DNA of 64,000 bases from Pseudoneobacillus sp052180215 (GTDB taxonomy: Bacteria > Bacillota > Bacilli > Bacillales > Cytobacillaceae). The notes under the pieces were generated by a model. The model saw nothing but the letters and a program-made list of their open reading frames with translations, had not been told where the DNA came from and did no database searches. Shown piece after piece: positions 8,289 to 16,919 of the stretch. The position numbers and the translations under genes are program-made. Each line of letters opens with the position of its first letter. Position 1 is the stretch's first letter. Where the stretch lies: the NCBI RefSeq assembly GCF_052180215.1, contig NZ_CP197471.1:468001-532000 (forward strand). Reading direction: 5' to 3'.

Positions 8289-9053
8289 AGGAAAGATGGT
8301 TAGTTTGAACTTTAGGTAAAAGGGCGCTAAAAAATCCAGCTGCTATGAGTAGGATAATGGCAAAAAGAAAGGAGATTTGATAGCTATCTGTTTGGTCGAA
8401 TAAGACACCAGGCAGATAGGAACCTAATGCTGATCCAAGCTGATGGCTCATAAACAGCCAGCCGGTAAGTAAGCCAACCGATTGTCCCTTATAATAATCA
8501 GAAAGTAGCTTAGGACAAACGACAAAGATTAATAGACTCCCTAAAATTAAAACAGTCCACTTCCACCCAAACGCTTCGATTAAAAAGATAGAGCTGGGAA
8601 CCAAGACCATTTGTCCTGCACCAAACCCTGCTTCTACTAATCCCAGTGCTAAGCCTTGCTTCTTGGAAAACCATTTTGACACGGTTACAGATGCTGTAAC
8701 TCCGGATGCAGCCCCAAATCCAATCGATGCCACCAATCCGTACAAAACAAATAGCTGCCAGATCGATGTGACAAAGAAGCTTAATAAGGTGGCTGCACCG
8801 ACCGTTAAGGTCCCTAAGACGAAAATTTTTCTGACACCAAAATGATCGATCCATTTCCCAACAAGCGGCTGTGATACGGCAAACACAATAAAACTAAGAA
8901 ATGAAATAGCAGAAATGGTGCCTCTATTCGTTGAGAAGTACGCCTCCCATGAACTCATAAAGGCTCCAAAAGAGAAACGAACCCCTTGAGCAGCTAAACC
9001 CCTAAGAAAGAAACAGCTAAAATGACCCATGCGTAATGTACCTTCTTGCTCAA
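8287..9053 (-). pseudogene. MFS transporter, frameshifted and internally deleted
   Basis: The remnant has two lesions. From a TTG at 9053 (preceded by GGGGG) the natural frame reads SKKVHYAWVILAVSFLGV and then hits TAG. Shifting one base near the GGGG run at about 8996-9000 restores the family sequence LAAQGVRFSFGAFM. Later, TM6-like sequence (LILGSLLIFVVCP) runs straight into a TM10-TM12 segment (SVGLLTGWLFMSHQLGSALG), so roughly 120 residues are missing. What remains is about 255 residues against the usual 400. Translated from an upstream ATG the frame stays open, so a truncated product is possible but unlikely to transport. Confidence 0.8.
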
Positions 9054-9156
9054 CGTTGTTCCCCCTAATGCTTCTAACCAATTTTTTATTTTTACCATAT
9101 CTTAATTGCGGGAACTTGTACAAAATTTTGATTCTTCACGATGAAGTCAATAAGCA

Positions 9157-9188
9157 TAAAAAAAATCGCCCATTATAAGGACGATTTC
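9157..9188 (-). terminator. Terminator of the 9187-9543 gene
   Basis: On the minus strand AAATCGTCC and GGCGATTT form a stem followed by eight T. It overlaps the stop codon of the gene above. Confidence 0.7.
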
Positions 9189-9543
9189 ATCTTCCCCATT
9201 TTAGAAACATCGTCAATGTACAGCATTGAGTACCTTGAGCTTCCGCATGGATGGTTAATAATAAACCTGAGGGAGTGTAGGTTGTTGTGATAGGTGTACT
9301 ACTTCCTATCGACTTAACTAAACGGTCCACTTCTCGTTGATTCCCCATCTGAGCAGCAGTCATTAATCTTCGGGCAAATTCAGGTTCCGCCAGTTTTTTA
9401 AGTATTCTAATGGACTCGTTAGCGATTTTTTGAAAGGCGGTTACTGAATGACTAAGGATGGATATATCGACAGGAGGATATTGGGGGTGACGATACATTC
9501 CATATGGAGGATAGGCATTATAATAGGCTCCACCATACATCAT
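9187..9543 (-). CDS. Conserved Bacillales protein of unknown function, 118 aa
   Basis: The N-terminus is Tyr/Pro/Gly-rich (MMYGGAYYNAYPPYGMYRHP), as in many spore-surface proteins. A folded part follows with a helical region (FQKIANESIRILKKLAEPEF) and a C-terminal beta region containing ECCTL-like GTQCCTLTMFLKW. A GGGGAGG site lies 5-8 nt before two adjacent ATG codons (9543 and 9540). The mixture of tyrosine-rich lead and a double cysteine suggests a spore association, but that is inference. I cannot give a name. Confidence 0.65.
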   Translation of the reverse strand: MMYGGAYYNAYPPYGMYRHPQYPPVDISILSHSVTAFQKIANESIRILKKLAEPEFARRLMTAAQMGNQREVDRLVKSIGSSTPITTTYTPSGLLLTIHAEAQGTQCCTLTMFLKWGR

Positions 9544-9673
9544 AAAAACCTCCCCTATTTTTCAATAGTTATGTTTATGCTTGGAGGCCTATGATGGTGA
9601 ATGCAGCTACTTTTTCTTATAGCTTGAAACTTCCCAAGAATTATATCGTCAAAATAGTAGGGGGGATGACTGG

Positions 9674-10045
9674 GTGAAAAAGCTTTTAGTTGGCTTTTTG
9701 TTCATATTGGCTATTATTTTAAATGCATGTTCTTTTGAAAAAATAGATCAAATACAAGTGTACGAGATGGAAAGCTTTTCAAAAGTAAAAGCGAATTCAT
9801 TCATAAAGATTGAGGATAAAACAGAAATCAATCAAATTCGAAATGCGATTGCTAGTGCTAAAAAGCAGCCGGGTATAGTCGATATGGCCGATCCCGAATT
9901 TAAAATTGTAATGGGAAAAAACTCATACTATCTGTGGATTAGTAAGGATTCTGGGACGATTATGAATCTTAATGATACCTACACCATTTATTCACTCACT
10001 AAGTTCTCCGCTAAGAGGGTAGGTAAGATTTTAAATGAAGAATGA
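9674..10045 (+). CDS. Putative lipoprotein
   Basis: A 123-residue protein starting at GTG with a type II signal peptide: positive KK, a hydrophobic core of about 13 residues and a lipobox ending LNAC (Cys near residue 19). The mature part is about 100 residues of mixed alpha/beta with a YYLWISKDSGTI segment. It is reminiscent of small Bacillus lipoproteins of the YhfM kind, but I do not claim orthology. A run of six G with the right spacing precedes the GTG. It is probably anchored on the outer face of the membrane; function unknown. Confidence 0.75.
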   Translation: MKKLLVGFLFILAIILNACSFEKIDQIQVYEMESFSKVKANSFIKIEDKTEINQIRNAIASAKKQPGIVDMADPEFKIVMGKNSYYLWISKDSGTIMNLNDTYTIYSLTKFSAKRVGKILNEE

Positions 10046-10124
10046 TCGTCAAATGGTGACGATCTTTCTTATAGCTCTGTTATTATTCATTGTTGATTTT
10101 TGTGTAGGTGTGAGAATCAATAGG

Positions 10125-10302
10125 CGGAGAAATTCCGGCTAATGTATATAGAGGAAGCTAAAGAAGCAGATATAAGCGGAGAAATTCCTATTAACGGCTC
10201 TAAATACGACAGAAACCCAAAGATTTGGATGGGATAACCGGAAAAACTCCCCCTATTTTTAAGGAAATATGGGTATTTCCCAAAACAAACGGAATTTTTC
10301 CG
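10125..10302. repeat. Array C: CGGAGAAATTCC-type repeats at 52, 62 and 51 bp
   Basis: CGGAGAAATTCC starts at 10125 and 10177, CGGAAAAACTCC at 10239 and the palindrome CGGAATTTTTCCG at 10290. Spacings are 52, 62 and 51 bp, all near five or six helical turns. An extra GGAAATATGGGTATTTCC lies at 10263. The array is more degraded than the others. It fills the gap between the lipoprotein and a GNAT gene; open frames crossing it on the minus strand are by-products. Confidence 0.65.
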
Positions 10303-10452
10303 TTTATTTTTCAAATACATTGAAATCAACATTCAGTTATAACAGAGCCTTTTTATAAAAGCTTGTCAGGTTTTCTCACAAATCTCTTGTAACCAATATT
10401 TTTATTTTATATAGTTAGGTCCATCTGAATAGAATGGAAGTGGATTTGACCA

Positions 10453-10950
10453 ATGATGATAAAGGAACTAAATTCAGTTGATACATATATGGATAATCTT
10501 GTAGAACTTTTAGTTTTAACAGTGGAAGAAGGTGCTTCGATTGGCTTCTTGCCTCCGATGTTAGAAACAGAAGCAAAGGAATATTGGGAATCGGTTTTAA
10601 AGCCAGAAGTGAATTTATATGTGGCGATGATGAATGATAAAATCGTTGGAAGCATCCAGCTGCATTTATGTCCAAAGCCGAATGGGAAACATCGAGCGGA
10701 AATCGCAAAATTAATGACCCATCCCCATTTTCGGCGTAAGGGAATTGCCCGATTATTAATGGAAAAAGCAGAAGAAAGAGCTAAGAATGAAGGCTGTTCA
10801 TTAGTAGTATTAGATACAAGAGAGGGAGATGAATCTAATTTTCTTTATGCATCACTTGGGTATTACGAAGCGGGGAAGATCCCTTACTATGCCATGTCGG
10901 CAAATGGTGAGCTGCATTCAACGGTGTTTTATTATAAGGCTCTTTTCTAA
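10453..10950 (+). CDS. GNAT-family N-acetyltransferase
   Basis: A 165-residue GCN5-related acetyltransferase. Motif A is seen as AKLMTHPHFRRKGIARLLME (about residues 90-109) with the acetyl-CoA pyrophosphate loop RRKGIAR. Motif B follows around LVVLDTREGDESNFLYASLG. The substrate cannot be read from sequence. The last codons (KALF) and the stop lie inside the start of a repeat element that is found again at 62409, so the natural C-terminus may have been altered by that insertion. The start has only a weak site (GGATTTG). Confidence 0.85.
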   Translation: MMIKELNSVDTYMDNLVELLVLTVEEGASIGFLPPMLETEAKEYWESVLKPEVNLYVAMMNDKIVGSIQLHLCPKPNGKHRAEIAKLMTHPHFRRKGIARLLMEKAEERAKNEGCSLVVLDTREGDESNFLYASLGYYEAGKIPYYAMSANGELHSTVFYYKALF

Positions 10951-11112
10951 AACTATGTTGCTTTTTTAATTAATTAAATTATCAGGGTAGAACGATAAAA
11001 CTCGTATAAAAATCAAGAAAAGAGCTGCTCACTGTTTAAGGAAAGATGTAAAAATCCGGCTTTTGGGATTTTTACCAAAACCACAATTTATACGAAAAGG
11101 TCCTATTATAAA
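10938..11112. repeat. Structured intergenic repeat R1, copy 1
   Basis: About 175 bp homologous to 62409-62590. Shared blocks include GGCTCTTTTCT at the start, TTGCTTTTTTA, GAAAAGAGCT, GTAAAAATCCGGCTTT, GGGATTTTTAC and ATACGAAAA. Two stems are conserved in both copies: GCTCTTTTC with GAAAAGAGC, and GTAAAAATCC with GGATTTTTAC. The element overlaps the last 13 bp of the upstream GNAT gene. No open frame or transposase is inside. It may be a non-autonomous mobile element or a structured RNA. Confidence 0.75.
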
Positions 11113-11186
11113 GTTCTGCTTTAAAAAGAGGAAAATTCTTTAGAATGTGGAATTATGATACAACGATTTCAAGATGAGGTGTCAAA

Positions 11187-11747
11187 ATGAATCCACTTTT
11201 ATTAGATTTTCCAGAACAGTTTGAATCCGAACGATTAATTATTCGAGCACCAAGACCAGGAGATGGAGAAGCTGTCTATCAGGCGATTTTGGCTTCACTT
11301 GAAGAATTAAAGCCGTGGATGCCTTTTGCCCATAAAGAGCAAAACGTTCAGGATGTAGAAAGTAATATTCGAGAAGCCTATTGTCATTTTCTAAGTAGAA
11401 AAGATTTAAGATTACTAGTCTTTTTAAAAGAAACAGGGGAGCTAGTAGCTTCGTCTGGATTACATCGAATTAATTGGGATATTCCGAAGTTTGAAATTGG
11501 CTATTGGATTGATACGCGATTCAGCGGCAAAGGGTACATAACGGAGGCGGTTCAAGCGATTGCTCAGTTTGCTTTTCAAGAACTAAACGCTCGTCGTGTA
11601 GAAATTCGCTGTGATTCAAAGAATCTAAGAAGTCGGGCAGTAGCAGAAAGAGCAGGCTTTAGGTTGGAAGGTATCCTAAAAAACGAAGATGTATCCGTAG
11701 ATCGAAAGGAATTAAGAGACACCTGTGTATATGCAAAGATTAAATAG
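11187..11747 (+). CDS. GNAT acetyltransferase, RimJ/RimL type
   Basis: 186 residues with the Acetyltransf_3 pattern: N-terminal ERLIIRAPRPGDGEAVY, then FEIGYWIDTRFSGKGYITEA (about 99-118, holding the acetyl-CoA loop) and the C-terminal block RAVAERAGFRLEGILKN. Members acetylate the N-terminal amine of ribosomal proteins or small amines; which one cannot be told. GATGAGGTG lies at the right distance before the ATG. It is read in the same direction as the flanking genes but is separated from the upstream one by repeat R1, so it probably has its own promoter. Confidence 0.85.
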   Translation: MNPLLLDFPEQFESERLIIRAPRPGDGEAVYQAILASLEELKPWMPFAHKEQNVQDVESNIREAYCHFLSRKDLRLLVFLKETGELVASSGLHRINWDIPKFEIGYWIDTRFSGKGYITEAVQAIAQFAFQELNARRVEIRCDSKNLRSRAVAERAGFRLEGILKNEDVSVDRKELRDTCVYAKIK

Positions 11748-11801
11748 TAACTAAAAAGACAGATTTACCGTCTACTCCTTATAAAGATAGGGGGAATACC
11801 C

Positions 11802-12050
11802 ATGCGGAGAAGAGGTTTTGTTAAATTTATTGTGGTACTTCTCGTTCCCATATTGATGTATAGTATCGATTACGGATTGGTAAGTGCTCAAAAACGACCG
11901 CTATTTGTCATTAAAACCGCCATGTATAAAGACGGGGGAACGAAGCTTTATCAAGGACTTGGCTATAAGGTGATCGATTATAACAAGTTAGAAGGAAGAC
12001 AAGATATCGTATTTCAATCATTCTTTTTAAATATTGGGAAACCTGATTAA
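11802..12050 (+). CDS. Small exported or anchored protein of unknown function
   Basis: 82 residues. Basic MRRRGF is followed by a hydrophobic segment (about 8-28) ending near a possible signal peptidase site VSAQ. A short mature part carries a repeated-looking core KRPLFVIKTAMYKDGGTKLY and GLGYKVIDYNKLEGRQD. The core looks like a small conserved Bacillus extracytoplasmic module, but I cannot name it. An AGGGGGA site precedes the ATG, and a terminator follows 10-50 bp after the stop. Confidence 0.65.
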   Translation: MRRRGFVKFIVVLLVPILMYSIDYGLVSAQKRPLFVIKTAMYKDGGTKLYQGLGYKVIDYNKLEGRQDIVFQSFFLNIGKPD

Positions 12051-12061
12051 GGCGGGAGGAG

Positions 12062-12100
12062 TGTCAGACATAGATAGACGATGTCTGGCATTTTTTTTAT
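12062..12100 (+). terminator. Terminator upstream of lytS
   Basis: TGTCAGACAT and ATGTCTGGCA form a stem (one G-T pair), followed by eight T. Confidence 0.85.
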
Positions 12101-12206
12101 GGATAAAATTTGTCCTTACTTTTAACGAAAAAGGCTGTAAAATAATAATTAGGTAAGTCTTACTTACATATTGAACGGTTCATCTTGTCGTGAAAGGAGC
12201 GTATCC

Positions 12207-13928
12207 ATGTTTGAACTGTTAATTACTATGCTGGAACGACTAGGCATTATCGTCACGATTGCCTTGATACTAACAAGGTTTCGTTTTTTTAGAGATATGA
12301 TTTACCGGGAGAGCCTAAACCGACGACAACAGTATAAGGCTATTCTGTTTTTTGGATTCTTTGGCATTATTGGAACGTATACGGGACTCGCTTTTAATAC
12401 CGATACACAGGAATATAACCGCTGGGCCGCTGATTTAGCATCAGATGAAGCGATTGCAAACTCACGTGTGATTGGAGTGGTATTGGCAGGTCTTCTTGGT
12501 GGTTATAAAGTCGGCATAGGGGCAGGCCTTATTGCCGGTATTCATCGCTTTACTTTAGGTGGCTTTACGGCTGTTGCTTGTGGTACAGCCACTATTATTG
12601 CCGGGATTCTGGCGGGATTTTTTCATCGAAAAAATAAACATGCTACCTTATCGTCTGTCTTTTTAATCGGGGCAACAGCTGAAACCATTCAAATGCTGAT
12701 TATTCTTTTACTAGCACATCCATTTCAAAAAGCGGCGACATTGGTTTCGATGATTGGTTTGCCCATGATCATTGCAAATGGACTTGGTTCCGCTCTATTT
12801 CTCTTAATTATTAGGATGGTTGTAAATGAGGAAGAGAAAGCGGGTGCGTTCCAGGCTCAGAAAACGTTGCGTATTGCCGATCAGACGCTCGCCTTTTTAA
12901 GGAATGGAATGAATAATGAAACGGCATTAGCTGTTTGTAAAATTTTACATAAAGAGATACAAACAAAGGCCGTTGCAATGACGAATTTGACCGATATTTT
13001 AGCACATGTAGGGCGTGGAGATGACCATCACCAAGCAAATAGTCCGATTCAAACACAAGTGACAAGGGATGTTATCCGCTATGGAAATATGGTTGTTGCG
13101 AATGACGAGACTCTTCATTGTCAATTTGAGGATTGCCCACTTGGAGCGGCAGTGATTGCCCCGTTAAAGCATCGAGGTGAGACAATTGGAACACTCAAAT
13201 TTTACTTCAACTCTGAAAAAGAAATTACCAATCTAGCGATGGAACTGATTTCTGGACTGAGCATTTTACTGAGTAATCAGCTTGAACTAGCAGAGGCAGA
13301 CAAAGCCTATCAGCTGGCAAAGGAAGCGGAAATAAAAGCACTCCAAGCACAAATCAGACCTCACTTTTTATTCAATACACTGAATACTATAGTTTCGCTT
13401 ATTCGGATAGATCCAGCTAAAGCGCGGGTTTTACTAGTTTCCTTGTCCCATTTTTTACGACAAAACTTAACGGCGACGACTGTGAGCATGACAACCTTAG
13501 AACAAGAGCTTAGACATATGAAAGCCTATCTAGCGATTGAAGAAGCTCGGTTTGTCGATAAGTTAAAAGTGGTATATGACATTGATGACGAAACTCTTTT
13601 TGAAAAAATACCACCACTAACACTGCAGCCAATTGTCGAAAATGCCATTAAACATGGCATAAAAGAAAAAGTAAACGACTGTTTGATAAAGATAACGGTT
13701 AAAAAACAAGGGAATGTTACGGTTGTAAAGGTGGAGGATAACGGACAAGGAATGAGTAAAGAGAGAGTGAAGTTGATTGGCAAAGAGACGATTCACTCTG
13801 AGGAAGGATCGGGACTTGCGCTTTACAATATTAATAGAAGGCTAACGATGATGTTTGGGGACGAAGCAGCATTACAAATTAAAAGTGAGCTACATAAGGG
13901 TACAGAGATTAGTTTTTTATTAGCTTAA
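12207..13928 (+). CDS. lytS: LytS-type sensor histidine kinase
   Basis: About 573 residues. Six N-terminal membrane helices with the 5TM-LYT signature (EAIANSRVIGVVLAGLLGG), a GAF-like domain (about 220-355), a His_kinase domain with QIRPHFLFNTLNTI (phospho-acceptor His386) and an ATPase domain with NAIKHG and DNGQGM. LytS/BtsS kinases sense extracellular pyruvate or membrane state. The ATG at 12207 follows AAAGGAGC; an earlier frame from 12171 lacks a site. lytT follows 18 bp downstream, and a CstA-family transporter lies beyond, as in the BtsSR-BtsT arrangement of enterobacteria. Confidence 0.92.
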   Translation: MFELLITMLERLGIIVTIALILTRFRFFRDMIYRESLNRRQQYKAILFFGFFGIIGTYTGLAFNTDTQEYNRWAADLASDEAIANSRVIGVVLAGLLGGYKVGIGAGLIAGIHRFTLGGFTAVACGTATIIAGILAGFFHRKNKHATLSSVFLIGATAETIQMLIILLLAHPFQKAATLVSMIGLPMIIANGLGSALFLLIIRMVVNEEEKAGAFQAQKTLRIADQTLAFLRNGMNNETALAVCKILHKEIQTKAVAMTNLTDILAHVGRGDDHHQANSPIQTQVTRDVIRYGNMVVANDETLHCQFEDCPLGAAVIAPLKHRGETIGTLKFYFNSEKEITNLAMELISGLSILLSNQLELAEADKAYQLAKEAEIKALQAQIRPHFLFNTLNTIVSLIRIDPAKARVLLVSLSHFLRQNLTATTVSMTTLEQELRHMKAYLAIEEARFVDKLKVVYDIDDETLFEKIPPLTLQPIVENAIKHGIKEKVNDCLIKITVKKQGNVTVVKVEDNGQGMSKERVKLIGKETIHSEEGSGLALYNINRRLTMMFGDEAALQIKSELHKGTEISFLLA

Positions 13929-13946
13929 TGTGAGGGGGAAGTCACC

Positions 13947-14675
13947 GTGGAAAAAATAAGGGCCATGATAGCAGATGATGAACTTTATAATCGGGATGAG
14001 TTAAAGCATTTATTGGATGCCTATCCAACGATTCAGGTTGTGGGTGAAGCAGAGTCAGGTGAAGCAGCTATTATGAAAGCCATCCAGCTTCAGCCCGATG
14101 TGATTTTCCTAGATGTCGAAATGCCGAAAATGAACGGAATGGAAGTGGCAAAATCCATATTAGAGCTGAAAAAAGTACCACTGATTATTTTTGCAACGGC
14201 TTATCCGCAATTTGCAGCAGAAGCTTTTCGTTACGAAGCGATTGATTATTTATTAAAGCCATATGACGAAGAGCAGCTTCAACAAACAATTCAGCGAATT
14301 GAAAAGCAATTAGGATCACCTAGGACTAGTGATGGGAATCGTCCAGCCGGAAAGCTAGCGGTAGAAGAAGACGGAGAAATTTTGTATATTGAACCTAATG
14401 AAATCCTTTATGTATCAAGGGATGATAAATTTTCAAGGATCATAACCCGAACAAAAACGTACGAGACGAAAACTCCTTTAAAGGATCTCGAAAGCCGGCT
14501 AAAACCGTTCTCCTTTTTTCGAATTCATAAAAGTTATCTAGTAAACTTGTTATACGTCACCCGTTTGACTCCTTGGTTCAATGGGGCTTATCAGCTTGAA
14601 ATCGAAGGGCGAACAGAACTCTTATCTGTCAGCCGTAACTATGTAAAAGCCTTGAGAGTAAGGTTGGAGTTGTAA
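13947..14675 (+). CDS. lytT: LytTR-family response regulator
   Basis: 242 residues. The receiver domain (1-120) has the acidic pocket DDE and phospho-acceptor Asp56 in FLDVEMP, plus KP near residue 104. A LytTR DNA-binding domain follows (about 135-240; EILYVSRDDKF, FFRIHKSYLVNL). The start is GTG behind GAGGGGGA. It pairs with lytS. LytTR proteins bind direct repeats spaced about 21 bp, which are present upstream of the nearby cstA gene. In Bacillus subtilis LytST switches on a pyruvate transporter; cstA here may be the functional equivalent. Confidence 0.92.
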   Translation: MEKIRAMIADDELYNRDELKHLLDAYPTIQVVGEAESGEAAIMKAIQLQPDVIFLDVEMPKMNGMEVAKSILELKKVPLIIFATAYPQFAAEAFRYEAIDYLLKPYDEEQLQQTIQRIEKQLGSPRTSDGNRPAGKLAVEEDGEILYIEPNEILYVSRDDKFSRIITRTKTYETKTPLKDLESRLKPFSFFRIHKSYLVNLLYVTRLTPWFNGAYQLEIEGRTELLSVSRNYVKALRVRLEL

Positions 14676-14690
14676 GGAGTTTTGCATGGA

Positions 14691-14717
14691 AAGAGCACCT
14701 GGGTGGGTGCTTTTTTA
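14691..14717 (+). terminator. lytST terminator
   Basis: AGCACC and GGTGCT flank a GC-rich loop, followed by six T; 16 bp after lytT. Confidence 0.8.
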
Positions 14718-14779
14718 ATTGTGGTGGATAGAAAGTTGTTACAGGGTTCCGAGCGTTCATGTCTAATTTTAATAATGAT

Positions 14780-15130
14780 GAGCATAAGTTTTGAAATCCC
14801 GAGCATATATTTTTAAACTTGAGCAATTTTCTTGAAAAGTCGAGCATATTTTTAAACTCGAGCATTTCCCTTGAGAAGTCGAGCATATATTTTTAAACTC
14901 GAGCATTTCCCTTGAGAAGTCGAGCATATTTTTAAACTTGAGCATTTCCCTTGAGAAGTCGAGCATATATTTTTAAACTCGAGCATTTCCCTTGAGAAGT
15001 CGAGCATATATTTTTAAACTCGAGCATTTCTCTTGAAAAGTCGAGCATATATTTTTAAACTCGAGCATTTCTCTCTGAAAGTCGAGCATAAAATTAAAAG
15101 GACAAGCATATCCCTAAATTCTCGAGCATA
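14780..15130. repeat. Array B: eighteen GAGCAT direct repeats every 20-21 bp
   Basis: GAGCAT (mostly CGAGCAT) recurs in one orientation at 14780, 14801, 14821, 14842, 14860, 14881, 14901, 14922, 14940, 14961, 14981, 15002, 15022, 15043, 15063, 15084, about 15104 and 15124. Steps are 20 and 21 bp alternately, with two 18-bp steps where an AT was lost. Two spacer types alternate (ATATTTTTAAACTC and TTCCCTTGAGAAGTC), giving a 41-bp compound period. The array lies after the lytT terminator and before the cstA promoter. Minus-strand open frames across it are artefacts. Confidence 0.92.
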
Positions 15131-15324
15131 TCTCCAAAAGATTTCCCTACAAATTGATATTTTTTAGATTGGATACGGATAGAAATATAATATTTAAATG
15201 GAATTTCTCCACTTATTTAAATAATTTATAAGAATTAACCAAAATGAGAACCATTTAATCTACTTTTTTATTAAAGGTAAACTCTACATACTCAGTCACC
15301 CCTAAATATGTAATTTTCAGAAAA

Positions 15325-15447
15325 CTAATCTCTGCTCATGCATCTTAATCTTCCAAAGTTACACGTTAAACCGCATATTCTACATCTTAACCACACTTTG
15401 GACATAATCCTCTATATCAATCTTATAATTTATGTAAGCGTATACAA
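15325..15447 (+). promoter_or_regulatory. cstA control region: phased direct repeats, promoter, cre site
   Basis: Four CTTAATC-like direct repeats start at about 15325 (CTAATC), 15345 (TTAATC), 15366 (TTAAACC) and 15387 (TTAACC), steps of 20-21 bp, the geometry known for LytTR regulators. A weak -35 (GGACAT, 15400-15405) and a -10 TATAAT (15424-15429) follow. At 15432-15447 ATGTAAGCGTATACAA matches every defined base of the CcpA cre consensus. This predicts LytT activation and glucose repression of cstA. Sites are seen; regulation is inferred. Confidence 0.65.
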
Positions 15448-15467
15448 TTCAAAAAGGAGGATAATAG

Positions 15468-16919
15468 ATGATTACTTTTCTTGCCTGTATTGCACTTTTA
15501 ATTGTTGGTTATTTTACGTATGGCAAATTTGTAGAAAAAGTATTCGGGGTGAAGGAACAAAGAACAACTCCAGCTTATGTTAATCAAGACGGAGTTGACT
15601 ATTTACCAATGAATACAAAAAAGAACTCTTTGATTCAATTATTGAATATTGCCGGGGTTGGACCGATATTTGGACCGATTATGGGGGCTCTCTATGGACC
15701 GGTAGCATTCGTATGGATCGTGCTTGGCTGTATATTTGCAGGTGCGGTACATGATTATTTAACAGGAATGATTTCGATTCGTAATCGCGGGGCGCACTTA
15801 CCTGAGTTAGCGGGTAAATTTTTAGGAAAGTTCATGAAGCACGTGGTTAATGCATTTGCTGTGCTCCTGCTGTTATTAGTGGGTACGGTTTTCGTAACAG
15901 CTCCAGCTGGTTTACTCTATAACTTAATGAATGGCTGGGCAGCTATGGGACTTATTATTGCAGCTATCTTTGTTTACTATATTTTAGCGACATTACTGCC
16001 CATTGATAAAATTATCGGACGCTTTTATCCGATTTTTGGTGCTTTACTATTAATCAGTGCTATTGGAGTTGGTGGTGGATTGGTGATAACAGGTGCACCG
16101 ATTCCAGAGTTATCTTTTAAAAACTTCCATCCAGATAACTTACCAATTTTTCCATTATTATTCTTAACGATTTCTTGCGGAGCCTTATCAGGATTCCATG
16201 CGACTCAAACACCAATTATTTCTCGTACCACACAAAATGAGAAACAAGGACGTTTCATTTTTTACGGAATGATGATAGCAGAAGGGATCATTGCCATGAT
16301 CTGGGCAGCTGCTGCCATGAGTTTATTCGATGGTTATACTGGTTTAAATGATTTCTTAGCTAATGGCGGTCCTGCGGGAGTAGTAGCGGAAGCTTCTAAA
16401 TTAATGTTAGGTGCTATTGGTGGTACTCTTGCTGTTCTAGGAGTAATTATTTTACCTATCACTTCTGGAGACACAGCATTCAGAAGTGCCCGTATGATTA
16501 TTGCGGATTATTTCAACATTGCACAAAAGAAATTAACAAGCCGTTTATGGATTGCACTTCCTTTATTCGTGCTTTCCTTTGCTCTAACTAAAATTGATTT
16601 TAACCTTCTATGGAGATACTTCTCTTGGGCGAACCAATCAACTGCGGTAATTGCGCTTTGGGTTGGTGCAATGTACCTGTTTATCGCAAAGAAAAACTAT
16701 TGGATTGCGATGATTCCAGGTATCTTTATGACGATGGCTACCATGACTTATATATTAAACGCGACAATTGGTTTCAATTTACCGTTAAACGTGTCTTATG
16801 TTGTTGGCGCTATTGTGACAGCGGCCATTATCGCGATCTTCTTTAAGGCAGCTGTTAAGGCGCGTGCCAATAATCTTCCGCTTGAAGAAGATATTTCGAA
16901 TTGGAATAAGGTAGCGTAA
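15468..16919 (+). CDS. cstA: CstA-family carbon starvation / pyruvate transporter
   Basis: A 483-residue polytopic membrane protein with CstA-family signatures: GPIFGPIMGALYGP near residues 65-78, the HDYLTGMISIRNRGA segment (about 94-108), SGFHATQTPIISRTTQNE and TSGDTAFRSAR. It is the short Gram-positive form (about 480 residues against about 700 in enterobacteria). Family members take up peptides or pyruvate on carbon starvation. AAGGAGG precedes the ATG. The upstream cre site and LytTR-like repeats, plus neighbouring lytST, support a role in pyruvate uptake when preferred sugars are absent. Its stop overlaps the next small gene. Confidence 0.9.
   Translation: MITFLACIALLIVGYFTYGKFVEKVFGVKEQRTTPAYVNQDGVDYLPMNTKKNSLIQLLNIAGVGPIFGPIMGALYGPVAFVWIVLGCIFAGAVHDYLTGMISIRNRGAHLPELAGKFLGKFMKHVVNAFAVLLLLLVGTVFVTAPAGLLYNLMNGWAAMGLIIAAIFVYYILATLLPIDKIIGRFYPIFGALLLISAIGVGGGLVITGAPIPELSFKNFHPDNLPIFPLLFLTISCGALSGFHATQTPIISRTTQNEKQGRFIFYGMMIAEGIIAMIWAAAAMSLFDGYTGLNDFLANGGPAGVVAEASKLMLGAIGGTLAVLGVIILPITSGDTAFRSARMIIADYFNIAQKKLTSRLWIALPLFVLSFALTKIDFNLLWRYFSWANQSTAVIALWVGAMYLFIAKKNYWIAMIPGIFMTMATMTYILNATIGFNLPLNVSYVVGAIVTAAIIAIFFKAAVKARANNLPLEEDISNWNKVA

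Noticed and set aside
10117..10332. 71-aa minus-strand open frame
   Set aside because: Runs through repeat array C and has no ribosome site.
14629..14966. Overlapping minus-strand open frames with repeated peptide MLDFSREMLEFKN
   Set aside because: The peptide repeat is produced by array B; no ribosome site or family match.
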